Source: an uncultured Prochlorococcus sp.
Lineage (GTDB): Bacteria > Cyanobacteriota > Cyanobacteriia > PCC-6307 > Cyanobiaceae
Direction: 5' to 3'
Assembly (NCBI GenBank): GCA_902616595.1
Contig: CACMTJ010000011.1
Coordinates: 1-39,609, forward strand
Length of the DNA stretch: 39,609 nucleotides
The first letter of the stretch is position 1, and each line of letters opens with the position of its first letter. The notes under the pieces were generated by a model. It saw only the letters and a program-made list of their open reading frames with translations. It had not been told where the DNA came from and ran no database searches. This document shows, piece by piece, positions 18,152-26,874 of the stretch. Both the position numbers and the translations under genes were made by a program.

Positions 18152-19297
18152 TTATTCTCTGTTTTCTAGGCTGATCCAATCTCTTGGTGCTGAACCTGTG
18201 TATATTTGCGATGGTCTGAAAATTCTATTTGCTCCAAGTTGCTCTCTCCAATGAGCTAACCAACCAGCCACTCTAGATATGGCAAAAATTGGAGTAAATA
18301 AATCACGAGGAATACCAAGTTTTCTATAAACAAGACCAGAATAAAAGTCCACGTTAGGGAATATACCCTTAGGGCCAAGTCTTGGTATTGCCTCTGCCTC
18401 AAGTGATTTAGCAACTTCATACATTTCATCTGCTCCAAATCTAATAAAAAGCTCTTCTGCCAGTTTTTGAAGAATTATTGCTCTTGGATCTTTGACTTTG
18501 TATTCTCTGTGGCCAAAGCCCATTATCTTACTTTTATTTTTTATAGCGTTATCTAAAAAAGCTCCAGCATTTTCTGGGTTTTTAATCTCTTCTAACATTG
18601 CAATAACATCCTCATTTGCCCCTCCATGCAGTGGGCCAGCAAGGGTTCCTACTGCAGAGGCGATAACAGCATATGGGTCTGTAAGAGTGCTTGCAGTAAC
18701 TCTAGCGCTAAATGTACTTGCGTTTAAACTATGTTCGGCATGTAGAATTAAGCACCTATCAAAAACTTTTGCGGCTATAGGATCTTGTTCTTTTTCAGTC
18801 AACATGTAAAGAAAATTTGATGAGTAAGTTAGATCATCTCTAGGTTGAATTGGGTCTTGTCCTTTTCTAATAAGTTGAAACGCTGCAATCATTGTGGGTA
18901 TTTTTGCTATTAGTCTTATGACTGCGTTGTAGATGTAATTAGGATCATCTATTGCTCTACGCGAATAGAAGAGCCCCAAAGAAGCCGCACTAGATTGAAG
19001 AGCATCCATAGGATGACCTGTTGCAGGGAAACATTTCATCATATCTCTGACTCTAAAACTTAACCTTCGATGCATCTGAACTTCTTGTTCGAAATCTCTT
19101 AGTTGAATAGCTGTGGGTAATTCACCCCAAATCAATAGGTAAGCAGTTTCTAAAAAACTGCTTTTTTTGGATAGTTCCTCAATGGAATAGCCTCTATACA
19201 ATAATTTACCTTTGTTGCCATCAATATCACATATAGATGAATTAGTAACTGGGACACCCTCTAATCCTGGTTTTAAAATTAGTTTGTTACTATCCAA
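18152..19297 (-). CDS. gltA: citrate synthase
   Basis: Condenses oxaloacetate and acetyl-CoA to citrate, the entry to the incomplete or bypassed TCA cycle that supplies 2-oxoglutarate for nitrogen assimilation. The 381-residue length fits the shorter, Gram-positive-like citrate synthases. Catalytic residues by family position are H224 (in GPLHGGANED), H263 (GFGHREYKVKDPR) and D317 (NVDFYSG). Sequence alone cannot separate citrate from methylcitrate synthase, but no prp genes are near and cyanobacteria use citrate synthase. Upstream is the 126-base gap to the unknown anchored protein, where a TTGACT box faces gltA without a well-spaced -10. Confidence 0.93.
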   Translation of the reverse strand: MDSNKLILKPGLEGVPVTNSSICDIDGNKGKLLYRGYSIEELSKKSSFLETAYLLIWGELPTAIQLRDFEQEVQMHRRLSFRVRDMMKCFPATGHPMDALQSSAASLGLFYSRRAIDDPNYIYNAVIRLIAKIPTMIAAFQLIRKGQDPIQPRDDLTYSSNFLYMLTEKEQDPIAAKVFDRCLILHAEHSLNASTFSARVTASTLTDPYAVIASAVGTLAGPLHGGANEDVIAMLEEIKNPENAGAFLDNAIKNKSKIMGFGHREYKVKDPRAIILQKLAEELFIRFGADEMYEVAKSLEAEAIPRLGPKGIFPNVDFYSGLVYRKLGIPRDLFTPIFAISRVAGWLAHWREQLGANRIFRPSQIYTGSAPRDWISLENRE

Positions 19298-19423
19298 TTG
19301 CTTAATTTAATATCAAATACTTATAGATTAAAGATAGTCAAATAATTTTTAATTAACCACAAGATATTAACTTCGCAAAAAATTAAAATGATTGTTTTTG
19401 AAGATTGTTTGAATAAATTTATT

Positions 19424-20884
19424 TTAAAGAATGTTTAATCTTGTTTCTCTATAAATAATTGGATTTTTTTCAGGAATAGAATGACTTATGATTTCTAGAG
19501 ATTCTTCATTTGATATTTTTAAAATATTTTTAATGAGAAAATTAAGGTCCTGCAAATTAGAAAAATATTCAATTTTATTAGAATTACTATCTTTGATATC
19601 AACTTTTGAATAAAGAAAAACAGATTTATCTTTATTACTTTTTAGGTTAAAAAATTTTTTTGATATTTTCTCAAATTCTTTACCATCAATTAAATGATTA
19701 CTTATGATTTGTAAACCTCCCGATTCTATCGAATAGATATTTTCAAAAGATAATTGTTTTATAATATCGTCTTTTTCTTCAAGAATATCTTTGGAATATA
19801 TCGAATAAATATCTTCATTTTGTTTCAAAGTATATTTGTTGAAATCTTTTAGCTTTTTCAAAGCACTTAAATCAAATTGATCTTCATTATTTTTTTCAAA
19901 CGTAATAAGCCAATCTTTATTTGAATTGAGAATTAAAATGTTTTGATTATTATTTTGATTAAACTCTTCAAAAAAACTTAGTTGAAAATCATTTATTAAG
20001 GGATTAAGGTATTTGTCAAAATTTTTTATATCACAAAAAATTAAATTTTCAGGATTATCTTGAGTACTATTCTCTTTATTCATTAACTTTTCGTAAGTAA
20101 GAATATCAATATTTTTTTTATTATTTAGTAAATATGATTTTAAAATTAGTTGCTTATTTTTAAAGTCAAAAATTGTAGCAATATTATCTCCATTATTCTC
20201 AGTAAAAATTTCTTTATTAAAAAATTTACTTTCCAAAAATTTATTTGTGAATAATATATTTTTTTCATTTTTCAGTCCAACAAATTCTCCCTCATATTGA
20301 AATTTTTTTTTCTTAAAATTTTCACTAGAGTTAATACTATTTTTGATTAATTTTTTATCTGATGAAGTAATTATATAATTATCATTGGTTCGGTATATAT
20401 AGTTAAGGAAATTTATTTTGTTTTCTCTATTAATTGGAATTATCTCATCAATCTGATCTATTTTATTAGGCAAATTTAATAAATCATCTATTGTTTTTTC
20501 TGGCTTAATTTTAAAAACAATCAAAATATCATCTTTAAGCTTGTTATTATTTCCAAAAGTTGAGATTATTAGTTCATTATTATAGATATCTTCAAATTTA
20601 TTTTTGCCTAGATCTATTCCTAAGTAATCTAATATAGAGTCTTTTATTAAAACAAAGTTATCTGTATTTGTTGGATTTTTATCCTTTGCATTATTATTAA
20701 AAATATTAAAACTATCTAAATTTGAAATAAATAATAATTTATTGTTTTCAGGTATATACTTTATGATACTTAGTTGCTCAATAATTGTACTTTGCTTCTT
20801 GTTTTTATTAGGAGATACTTTTTTAAAACCAAAAAAAAGTAACAAAGATAATAATATTATTATTGCTATTATTCTAAGTTTCAT
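19424..20884 (-). CDS. anchored protein of unknown function (DUF3352-like)
   Basis: A 486-residue protein with an N-terminal hydrophobic anchor (about residues 4-20, after KLR) and a long polar remainder extremely rich in Asn, Lys, Ile, Asp and Glu. The IKYIPENNKLLFISNLDSF segment after the anchor resembles DUF3352 proteins of cyanobacteria ('Pads' with a P-x-x-x-x-L start), so I tentatively place it there. No catalytic motif is seen, and there is no Cys pair or lipobox. The gene is more AT-rich than its neighbours, and long Asn/Lys runs suggest fast, weakly constrained evolution. It is probably periplasmic or lumenal. It diverges from the rhodanese gene and lies upstream of gltA on the same strand. 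Function unknown. Confidence 0.75.
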   Translation of the reverse strand: MKLRIIAIIILLSLLLFFGFKKVSPNKNKKQSTIIEQLSIIKYIPENNKLLFISNLDSFNIFNNNAKDKNPTNTDNFVLIKDSILDYLGIDLGKNKFEDIYNNELIISTFGNNNKLKDDILIVFKIKPEKTIDDLLNLPNKIDQIDEIIPINRENKINFLNYIYRTNDNYIITSSDKKLIKNSINSSENFKKKKFQYEGEFVGLKNEKNILFTNKFLESKFFNKEIFTENNGDNIATIFDFKNKQLILKSYLLNNKKNIDILTYEKLMNKENSTQDNPENLIFCDIKNFDKYLNPLINDFQLSFFEEFNQNNNQNILILNSNKDWLITFEKNNEDQFDLSALKKLKDFNKYTLKQNEDIYSIYSKDILEEKDDIIKQLSFENIYSIESGGLQIISNHLIDGKEFEKISKKFFNLKSNKDKSVFLYSKVDIKDSNSNKIEYFSNLQDLNFLIKNILKISNEESLEIISHSIPEKNPIIYRETRLNIL

Positions 20885-20972
20885 TAAAAATGTTTATTTT
20901 TATTTTTAACAATAAAATTCTTACTGCAACTTTATTTATTAAATTGTAAATAACACATAATTTTACTATAAA

Positions 20973-21323
20973 TTGGGAAGCTATCCAAAATCTATAAATG
21001 CTTCTAGTCTCAATGATTGGTTTAATTCTGAGAAAGAAGATCCAGTTTTGATTGATGTAAGAGAGCAGTCAGAGCTTGAACTGGCTCGTTTCTCAAAAGA
21101 ATTTTTGCATATACCAATTAGTAAAGTCACATCTGAATATGTTGAAGAAATATTTGCTGGTTTATTAGATAGAGAAATTGTAGTTACCTGTCATGCAGGA
21201 ATAAGAAGTTATAACTTTTCTCAATGGTGCTTGGATAATAATATTGTGAGCGAAATATGGAATTTGGAGGAGGGTATTGATGGATGGAGTAGATATATTG
21301 ACCCATCAATACCAAGGTATTGA
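20973..21323 (+). CDS. rhodanese-like domain protein
   Basis: A single rhodanese domain of 116 residues. It has the LIDVREQSELELARF strand-turn (26-40) and the active-site loop CHAGIRS starting at C73, with the basic Arg one turn on. Such proteins carry sulfur as a persulfide for tRNA or cofactor thiolation, or act in redox sensing; the role here is unknown. The TTG start at 20973 is the only standard start before the conserved PKSINASSLNDW segment, and a stop at 20958 excludes any further extension. Its TGA stop abuts the TAA stop of trpB on the other strand with no spacer. Confidence 0.88.
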   Translation: MGSYPKSINASSLNDWFNSEKEDPVLIDVREQSELELARFSKEFLHIPISKVTSEYVEEIFAGLLDREIVVTCHAGIRSYNFSQWCLDNNIVSEIWNLEEGIDGWSRYIDPSIPRY

Positions 21324-22568
21324 TTAAATATCTAATGAAGATGCAACAGTATTAACATCTTTGTCGCCTCTACCAGAGCAATTGATAACTATATGAGTAT
21401 CTTTTTCAAGAGTAGGGCATAATTTATCTAACCAAGCAAAGGCATGGGAAGTTTCAAGTGCAGGTATAATGCCTTCTAATTGACTAACAAGTTTTAAAGC
21501 GTCTAAAGCTTCTTGATCTGTGACTGATCCATATTCTGCTCTACCTATGTCTTTTAAATGGCTATGTTCAGGTCCTACTCCAGGGTAATCTAAACCTGCA
21601 CTTATTGAGTGAGCTTCTTGTACTTGACCATTATCATCTTGCAAAAGAAGACTCATTGATCCATGCAAAATTCCAACTGACCCTTTAGTGATAGTGGCAG
21701 CATGCTTGTCAGTATCAACTCCGCTTCCTGCGGCTTCAACTCCAATAAGACGCACAGAAGTTTCTTTCACAAAAGGATGGAAAAGCCCCATTGCATTTGA
21801 TCCCCCACCTACACAAGCAAGCAAAATATCAGGAAAAGATCCAAAGGATTCCAAACATTGTTTTTTAGTCTCTTCACCTATGACTGCATGAAAATCTCGC
21901 ACAATCTTTGGGAAAGGGTGTGGGCCTGCAACAGATCCTAAAATGTAGTGTGTGGTTTCGACATTAGAAACCCAATCTCTAATAGCTTCACTAGTAGCAT
22001 CCTTAAGTGTTGCAGTTCCAGAATTTACAACTTTAACTTCAGCTCCTAGAAGTTTCATTCTGAAAACGTTAAGGGATTGTCTTTTTATGTCTTCAGCACC
22101 CATATAGATAATACATTTCAAGCCAAATCTCGCGCAAACAGTAGCAGTAGCAACTCCATGCTGACCTGCTCCAGTTTCTGCAATTATTCTTTTTTTGCCC
22201 ATTCTTATTGCCAGTAAAGCCTGTCCAAGGGCATTATTAATTTTGTGAGCCCCAGTATGATTTAAATCTTCTCTTTTCAGCCATATTCTAGGAGTTGCTT
22301 GTTTAGTTTTGTAATGTTCAGTAAGTCTTTTGGCTTCATAAAGTGGTGTTTCTCTTCCTACATAAGTCTTAAGTAGATGATTTAATTCTTCTACAAAAAG
22401 TTTATCTTTCCATGCATTAGATGCAGCAGTTTCAAGCTCAAAAAGAGCAGGCATTAGGGTTTCAGGAACATATTGACCACCATATTTTCCAAATCTTCCC
22501 TCTTTGGAGGGTTGATTTAAATCGTCATTTTTATAGTTTTGATCTTTGCGAGAAAATGTACTTACCAC
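21324..22568 (-). CDS. trpB: tryptophan synthase beta chain
   Basis: Makes tryptophan from indole and serine with pyridoxal phosphate, in complex with TrpA. The 414-residue length is normal for TrpB1. It starts its conserved part with [19 protein letters not shown]; the PLP Lys is K109 in [23 protein letters not shown] and the [13 protein letters not shown] phosphate loop are present, and [12 protein letters not shown] matches. There is no trpA next to it, as is common in cyanobacteria where trp genes are scattered; trpG lies 15 kb away in this window. It diverges from the SUI1 gene across under 50 bases. Confidence 0.97.
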   Translation of the reverse strand: MVSTFSRKDQNYKNDDLNQPSKEGRFGKYGGQYVPETLMPALFELETAASNAWKDKLFVEELNHLLKTYVGRETPLYEAKRLTEHYKTKQATPRIWLKREDLNHTGAHKINNALGQALLAIRMGKKRIIAETGAGQHGVATATVCARFGLKCIIYMGAEDIKRQSLNVFRMKLLGAEVKVVNSGTATLKDATSEAIRDWVSNVETTHYILGSVAGPHPFPKIVRDFHAVIGEETKKQCLESFGSFPDILLACVGGGSNAMGLFHPFVKETSVRLIGVEAAGSGVDTDKHAATITKGSVGILHGSMSLLLQDDNGQVQEAHSISAGLDYPGVGPEHSHLKDIGRAEYGSVTDQEALDALKLVSQLEGIIPALETSHAFAWLDKLCPTLEKDTHIVINCSGRGDKDVNTVASSLDI

Positions 22569-22616
22569 TTTTTCTATAGAATAAGTATTAACTAACTATA
22601 GATTATATTGAAAATA

Positions 22617-22928
22617 ATGGGAAAAAAGAATTGGATCGAATTTGATAATCAAGAAAAAAAATCTGAAGAAACAACTAAGGTAGATATTGTAAATAAAAGA
22701 TCAAAAATAAATATTTCAAAACAAAAAAAAGGTAAAAAGGGAAAGACTGTTACTTTAATTAGAGGTTTAGGCACTGAGGATGAAATCTCATTAAAAGAAT
22801 TACTAAAAAAAATTAAAGTTTTTTGTGGGACTGGAGGAACATTGATTGATAGAAATATCCAGCTACAGGGTGATATGGTATTGAAATCAATTGAGTTTCT
22901 TCGTAAAGAGGGATTTCATAATTTATGA
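22617..22928 (+). CDS. SUI1/YciH-family translation factor
   Basis: A small protein (103 residues from the ATG at 22617; a TTG at 22608 would add three) with a basic, low-complexity N-terminal half (to about residue 45). A SUI1 domain follows: TVTLIRGLG, LKELLKKIKVFCGTGGTL, IQLQGDMVLKSIEFLRKEG. SUI1 is the eIF1 fold; the bacterial YciH member affects initiation fidelity. Cyanobacteria carry one as a matter of course. It is followed by cysC after 41 bases, though no functional link is obvious. Confidence 0.9.
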   Translation: MGKKNWIEFDNQEKKSEETTKVDIVNKRSKINISKQKKGKKGKTVTLIRGLGTEDEISLKELLKKIKVFCGTGGTLIDRNIQLQGDMVLKSIEFLRKEGFHNL

Positions 22929-22969
22929 AGCAAGGGTTAGGATAGGTTTTTAATTTTGATGATGCAAAA

Positions 22970-23593
22970 ATGAAAGAACAAGATCAAACAAAGTCAACCA
23001 ATATAAAGTGGCACAACTTAACTATTGATAGAGAAAAGTTAGAGAAAATGAGAGGTCATAAAGGTATGGTTATCTGGTTTACAGGTTTATCTGGTTCTGG
23101 TAAAAGTACTTTGGCCAACGCTTTAAATGAAGTTTTGCACTTAGATAGTTTTTCGACTTATGTGTTGGATGGAGATAATATTAGACACGGTTTATGTAAA
23201 GATCTTGGTTTTTCTGATGAAGATAGAGAAGAAAATATAAGAAGAATTGGAGAAGTTGCGAATTTATTTATGAATGCTGGGATAATAACTATTACAGCAT
23301 TTGTTTCGCCATTTATTAGCGATAGAGATAAGGTGAGAAAAATTATTGGATCTAAGGATTTTATTGAAGTTTTTTGTTCTGCTGATATCACAGTTTGCGA
23401 AAATAGGGATACTAAAGGTCTTTATAAGAAAGCTCGTTTGGGTGAAATTAAGGAATTTACAGGGATTTCTAGTCCATATGAAGCTCCTCATAATCCCGAA
23501 ATTGTTGTTGACACAGGTTCGTTAGATATAAATGAATCCGTTGAACAAGTTATTAATTACCTTAAAAAAGAAAACTTTCTTAACAAAGCCTAA
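22970..23593 (+). CDS. cysC: adenylylsulfate kinase
   Basis: Phosphorylates adenosine 5'-phosphosulfate (APS) to PAPS, needed for sulfate assimilation or sulfation. The 207-residue length is normal for the stand-alone enzyme. The Walker A motif GLSGSGKST is at 39-47. DGDNIRHGLCKDLGFS and DREENIRRIGEVA are the APS-binding segments, and AFVSPFISDRDKVR holds the conserved Ser-Pro of the active-site loop. TGISSPYEAPHNPEIVVDT is the lid region. No other cys gene is adjacent. Confidence 0.96.
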   Translation: MKEQDQTKSTNIKWHNLTIDREKLEKMRGHKGMVIWFTGLSGSGKSTLANALNEVLHLDSFSTYVLDGDNIRHGLCKDLGFSDEDREENIRRIGEVANLFMNAGIITITAFVSPFISDRDKVRKIIGSKDFIEVFCSADITVCENRDTKGLYKKARLGEIKEFTGISSPYEAPHNPEIVVDTGSLDINESVEQVINYLKKENFLNKA

Positions 23594-23608
23594 TAGAAAA
23601 ATATTAGT

Positions 23609-24145
23609 TCATTTATTTTGAAGATAATTGTCAGGTCCAATAGTTGATAACTTATTATTTTTATTTCTTACCTGTGTATGGAGATTTTCTCTGAATTCTT
23701 TTAAATTTTTCTTTATAGATTCATCAAATAAACTGATAATCTCTATTGCCAATAATCCAGCATTCTGTCCTCCATTAATTGCAACTGTCGCAACTGGAAT
23801 TCCAGCGGGCATTTGAACGATTGATAAAAGAGAGTCAATTCCCTTCAGTGTCTTACTTTCGACTGGTACTCCAATTACAGGAATGCAAGTTATGGATGCC
23901 AGCATTCCTGGAAGATGAGCAGCACCTCCTGCACCGGCAATTATTACTTTTATGTTTTCTGATTCTGCATTTTTTGCATATTCCATCATTTCAATAGGTG
24001 TTCGATGAGCAGAAAGTATACAAACTTCAGTTTTTATTCTAAATTCTCTCAAAATATCAATGGCTGGTTTCAATGTATTTAGATCTGAATCACTACCCAT
24101 TACGACAGCAATCTTATAAATATCTTTAGAATTCAATTCTGACAA
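23609..24145 (-). CDS. purE: N5-carboxyaminoimidazole ribonucleotide mutase
   Basis: A step of purine synthesis: converts N5-CAIR to CAIR, working with PurK. The 178-residue protein has VVMGSDSDL (14-22), the nucleotide-phosphate loop; LSAHRTP (44-50), with the catalytic His; and AGAGGAAHLPGMLAS and NGGQNAGLLA, all diagnostic of class I PurE. It is convergent with cysC (15-base gap) and diverges from chlM across 89 bases, where a TATAAT faces chlM. No purK lies within the window. Confidence 0.96.
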   Translation of the reverse strand: MSELNSKDIYKIAVVMGSDSDLNTLKPAIDILREFRIKTEVCILSAHRTPIEMMEYAKNAESENIKVIIAGAGGAAHLPGMLASITCIPVIGVPVESKTLKGIDSLLSIVQMPAGIPVATVAINGGQNAGLLAIEIISLFDESIKKNLKEFRENLHTQVRNKNNKLSTIGPDNYLQNK

Positions 24146-24166
24146 AATAACAAATCAATTCTTTCC

Positions 24167-24172
24167 TATAAT
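24167..24172 (+). promoter_or_regulatory. candidate chlM -10 element
   Basis: TATAAT at 24167-24172 is a consensus -10 hexamer in the purE-chlM spacer, 62 bases before the chlM ATG. It is followed by an unusually GC-rich GGCGCGC, which would hold the transcription start. The nearest -35-like box, TGACAA (24140-24145), has a 21-base gap, longer than ideal. Confidence 0.4.
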
Positions 24173-24234
24173 GGCGCGCAATTAATTTGGTGCCAGTTAG
24201 TTAGTATGAAAAGAATAAATTTTCATAGAATATT

Positions 24235-24936
24235 ATGACGTCAAATAAGATTATCGAAAAAAGTGAAGTCAGGGAGTATTTTAATGGTACTGGCTTTGAA
24301 AGATGGAATAAAATTTATAGCAAATCTGATGAAATTAATACAGTACAGAAAAATATTAGGAAAGGACATCAAAAAACTGTAGATGATGTACTCTCATACA
24401 TCAAAAATTATCCTCAACTAACAAAAAAAAGTTATTGTGATGCAGGCTGTGGTGTAGGAAGTCTTTCCATACCTTTACTAAGACTCGGTATAAAAGAACT
24501 ACAGATGAGCGATATTTCATCTGAAATGATTAAAGAAACAAAAAAACGAATTTATGAACTAGGTTTGAATCAAGGTAAACTTAAATATGAAGTCTGTGAT
24601 CTAGAAAAATTAAAAGGATTATTTGATGTTGTAGTTTGTTTGGATGTATTTATTCATTATCCTCAACCGGTCGCAGAAGAAATGGTTCAACATCTATGCG
24701 ATTTAAGTAAAGAAAAACTAATCGTTAGCTTTGCTCCTTATACTCCAGTTCTTGCTGTCCTTAAAAATATTGGAAAATTATTTCCTGGGCCAAGTAAAAC
24801 TACAAGAGCATATACATTGAAAGAAAAGGGTATTATTAATGCTGCTAAAGATAAAGGATTTAAAATTGTTAAAAAGAAATTAAATCAAGCTCCTTTTTAT
24901 TTTTCAAAACTAATTGAATTCGAAAAAATTAAATAA
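24235..24936 (+). CDS. chlM: magnesium-protoporphyrin IX methyltransferase
   Basis: Methylates the propionate of Mg-protoporphyrin IX from S-adenosylmethionine, an early chlorophyll step between Mg chelatase and the cyclase. The 233-residue length fits. The SAM-binding motif I is DAGCGVGSLSIPL (69-81). The start EVREYFNGTGFERWNKIY is the BchM/ChlM family signature, and the KLFPGPSKTTRAY segment near residue 185 is typical of this enzyme. It ends one base from the convergent response regulator. No other chl gene is adjacent, as usual in this lineage. Confidence 0.95.
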   Translation: MTSNKIIEKSEVREYFNGTGFERWNKIYSKSDEINTVQKNIRKGHQKTVDDVLSYIKNYPQLTKKSYCDAGCGVGSLSIPLLRLGIKELQMSDISSEMIKETKKRIYELGLNQGKLKYEVCDLEKLKGLFDVVVCLDVFIHYPQPVAEEMVQHLCDLSKEKLIVSFAPYTPVLAVLKNIGKLFPGPSKTTRAYTLKEKGIINAAKDKGFKIVKKKLNQAPFYFSKLIEFEKIK

Positions 24937-24937
24937 T

Positions 24938-25666
24938 TTATTTTACTAAATGATTTTCAAGTGCATAACGAACTAATTCTGTTCGGCTAGATGTACCTGT
25001 CTTGATAAAAAGTCTACTTACATATTTCTCAACATTTCTAATAGATGTTTCAAGCTGTCTCGCAATTTCCTTGTTCATCAGTCCCTCTGCTACTAGTTGA
25101 AGCACACTTGCTTCTCTAGGAGTAAAACTAGGAAGATTTATTTTATTTTCTGGATTAGTCTGGTTTTGGCCTGTGAGCATAGATTTTATTTCAGTAATTT
25201 GTTCTGCCATTTTGCTTACGTCAATATCTGCGAATCGTGCCGCTTCTTTTAATAATCGTTCTTGTCTTTTGATTACATTTTTAACTCTTGCAGCTAATTC
25301 ATCGGGATCGAAAGGTTTGGAAATATAATCATCAACGCCTGCAAGATAACCTTCTGTTCTGTCTAGGGTCATTCCTTTTGCAGTTAGAAAAATAACTGGA
25401 GTTCCTCCTAATTTTTCATCCTCTCTAATTTTTTCTAATAAAGCATAACCGTTGGCTCGAGGCATCATAATATCGCTAATGATCAAATCGGGGAAAATTG
25501 TTTGAGCTTTTTCCCAACCATCCTCTCCATCAACTGCAATAAATATTTCAAAGCCTTCATCTTCTAGAAATGTTTTAACAGCTGTTCTTAAACCAGGCTC
25601 ATCATCAACTAATAAAATTCTTGATTTTCTTACCGGTTCATTATTTATTTGATTAATTTCATTCAT
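24938..25666 (-). CDS. NarL/LuxR-type two-component response regulator (Ycf29-like)
   Basis: A 242-residue response regulator. The N-terminal receiver domain has acidic pocket D21-D22, phosphoacceptor D65 (in ISDIMMP), T95 and K117 (ISKPF). A linker helix (125-175) leads to a C-terminal LuxR helix-turn-helix (about 181-240) with LMNKEIARQLETSIRNVEKYVSRL. All key residues for phosphorylation are intact, so a partner kinase is expected; none is next door. The layout fits the Ycf29 family of cyanobacteria and red plastids, whose role is not settled; that assignment is from recall, not search. It is convergent with chlM and divergent from a cysteine desulfurase. Confidence 0.88.
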   Translation of the reverse strand: MNEINQINNEPVRKSRILLVDDEPGLRTAVKTFLEDEGFEIFIAVDGEDGWEKAQTIFPDLIISDIMMPRANGYALLEKIREDEKLGGTPVIFLTAKGMTLDRTEGYLAGVDDYISKPFDPDELAARVKNVIKRQERLLKEAARFADIDVSKMAEQITEIKSMLTGQNQTNPENKINLPSFTPREASVLQLVAEGLMNKEIARQLETSIRNVEKYVSRLFIKTGTSSRTELVRYALENHLVK

Positions 25667-25725
25667 TTTTTTAATTCTTTAATTTGATTTTCTAGTAATA
25701 AACAGAATTTTATATACTAAACATA

Positions 25726-26871
25726 ATGCTATCAACTCCAATACTACTAGACTATCAATCTTCGACTCCTTGCTCTAAAGATGTCGTTGATTCTATGAAA
25801 CCTTTTTGGAGTGAAATATTTTCTAACCCTGGAACCAAATCTAATTTGGCGGGGATTAACGCAAGCGCTATATTGGAAGCCTCAAGAGAAAAAATAGAAC
25901 AAAGTTTATTTCTTAAGAATAAAAAAGTTATTTTTACGAGTGGGGCAACTGAATCTAATAACTTAGCCTTATTTGGTTTTGCTAGAAATTTCTATAAAAA
26001 AACAGGAAATTATGGACATATTATTACCTTAAAAACGGAGCATAAAGCTGTTTTGGAGCCCTTAAACCAACTAAAAAAAGAGGGGTTTATGGTTACAGAA
26101 ATTAATCCTGAGAAAGATGGCTTAATTTCAGAAGAACAATTCAAAAAAAATATAAGAGAAGATACATTTCTGGTTAGTGTCATGTTGGCAAATAACGAAA
26201 TAGGAGTTATTCAGCCCATAGAAAATATTTCAAATATATGTAAATCGAGAGGAATAACTTTTCACTCTGATTTTGCACAATGTTTAGGTTATATCGAGTT
26301 AGACAATCTTTTATCTAATGTAAATATGATAACGATGAGTTCTCACAAAATATATGGGCCTAAAGGGATAGGACTTCTTTTGATTGATGAAGAAATTAAT
26401 CTTGAGCCTTTAATTGTTGGAGGAGGTCAGGAATATGGTCTCAGGTCTGGTACATTACCTCTTCCTTTAGTAGTTGGTTTTGCTAAAGCAATAGAGATAG
26501 CAGTTTTTAATCAAAAAAGTAATGCTGAGAAATTACTTTTGTATAGAAATAATCTTTTGGAGGGTTTGTTAGAAAATAATTCTGGTTTATTAATTAATGG
26601 CTCGATAGAAAAAAGATTACCTCAAAATTTAAATTTGACTGTATTGGATTTAAACGGAGCAAAGTTTCATAAAGTTTTAAAATCCAAAATAATTTGTTCT
26701 AGTGGATCTGCATGCAGTAACGGTGAACCATCTCATGTTTTACTAGCCTTAGGTAGATCTTTTAAAGAAGCAGAATCTTCAATAAGGTTAAGTATTGGAT
26801 TAAGCACTAATTCAAACGAGATAAAAGAAGCAATTCATATTCTTACAAATACCATCAAATCATTACGTTAG
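25726..26871 (+). CDS. cysteine desulfurase (NifS/IscS class)
   Basis: A PLP enzyme that takes sulfur from cysteine and hands it to iron-sulfur cluster and thio-cofactor assembly. The 381-residue protein has TSGATESNNLALFG (PLP phosphate site), TEHKAVLEP with the ring-stacking His, HSDFAQ with the Asp that contacts PLP, and the Schiff-base Lys K208 in SSHKIYGPKG. C330 in SSGSACSNG is the persulfide Cys on the mobile loop of group I enzymes. Cyanobacteria often have several NifS-like enzymes (iscS-like and sufS); this is the IscS-like type. It is convergent with rsmH, with a 3-base gap. Confidence 0.93.
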   Translation: MLSTPILLDYQSSTPCSKDVVDSMKPFWSEIFSNPGTKSNLAGINASAILEASREKIEQSLFLKNKKVIFTSGATESNNLALFGFARNFYKKTGNYGHIITLKTEHKAVLEPLNQLKKEGFMVTEINPEKDGLISEEQFKKNIREDTFLVSVMLANNEIGVIQPIENISNICKSRGITFHSDFAQCLGYIELDNLLSNVNMITMSSHKIYGPKGIGLLLIDEEINLEPLIVGGGQEYGLRSGTLPLPLVVGFAKAIEIAVFNQKSNAEKLLLYRNNLLEGLLENNSGLLINGSIEKRLPQNLNLTVLDLNGAKFHKVLKSKIICSSGSACSNGEPSHVLLALGRSFKEAESSIRLSIGLSTNSNEIKEAIHILTNTIKSLR

Positions 26872-26874
26872 AAA

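Noticed and set aside
19298..19423. possible small gene or RNA in the gap upstream of gltA
   Set aside because: The gap is AT-rich with no open frame of note, no strong hairpin, and only an isolated TTGACT box without a properly spaced -10.
25690..25726. TATACT at 25713-25718 as a promoter giving a leaderless cysteine desulfurase mRNA
   Set aside because: The -10-like box would place the transcription start at the ATG, but no -35 box has suitable spacing, and such hexamers are frequent in AT-rich DNA.
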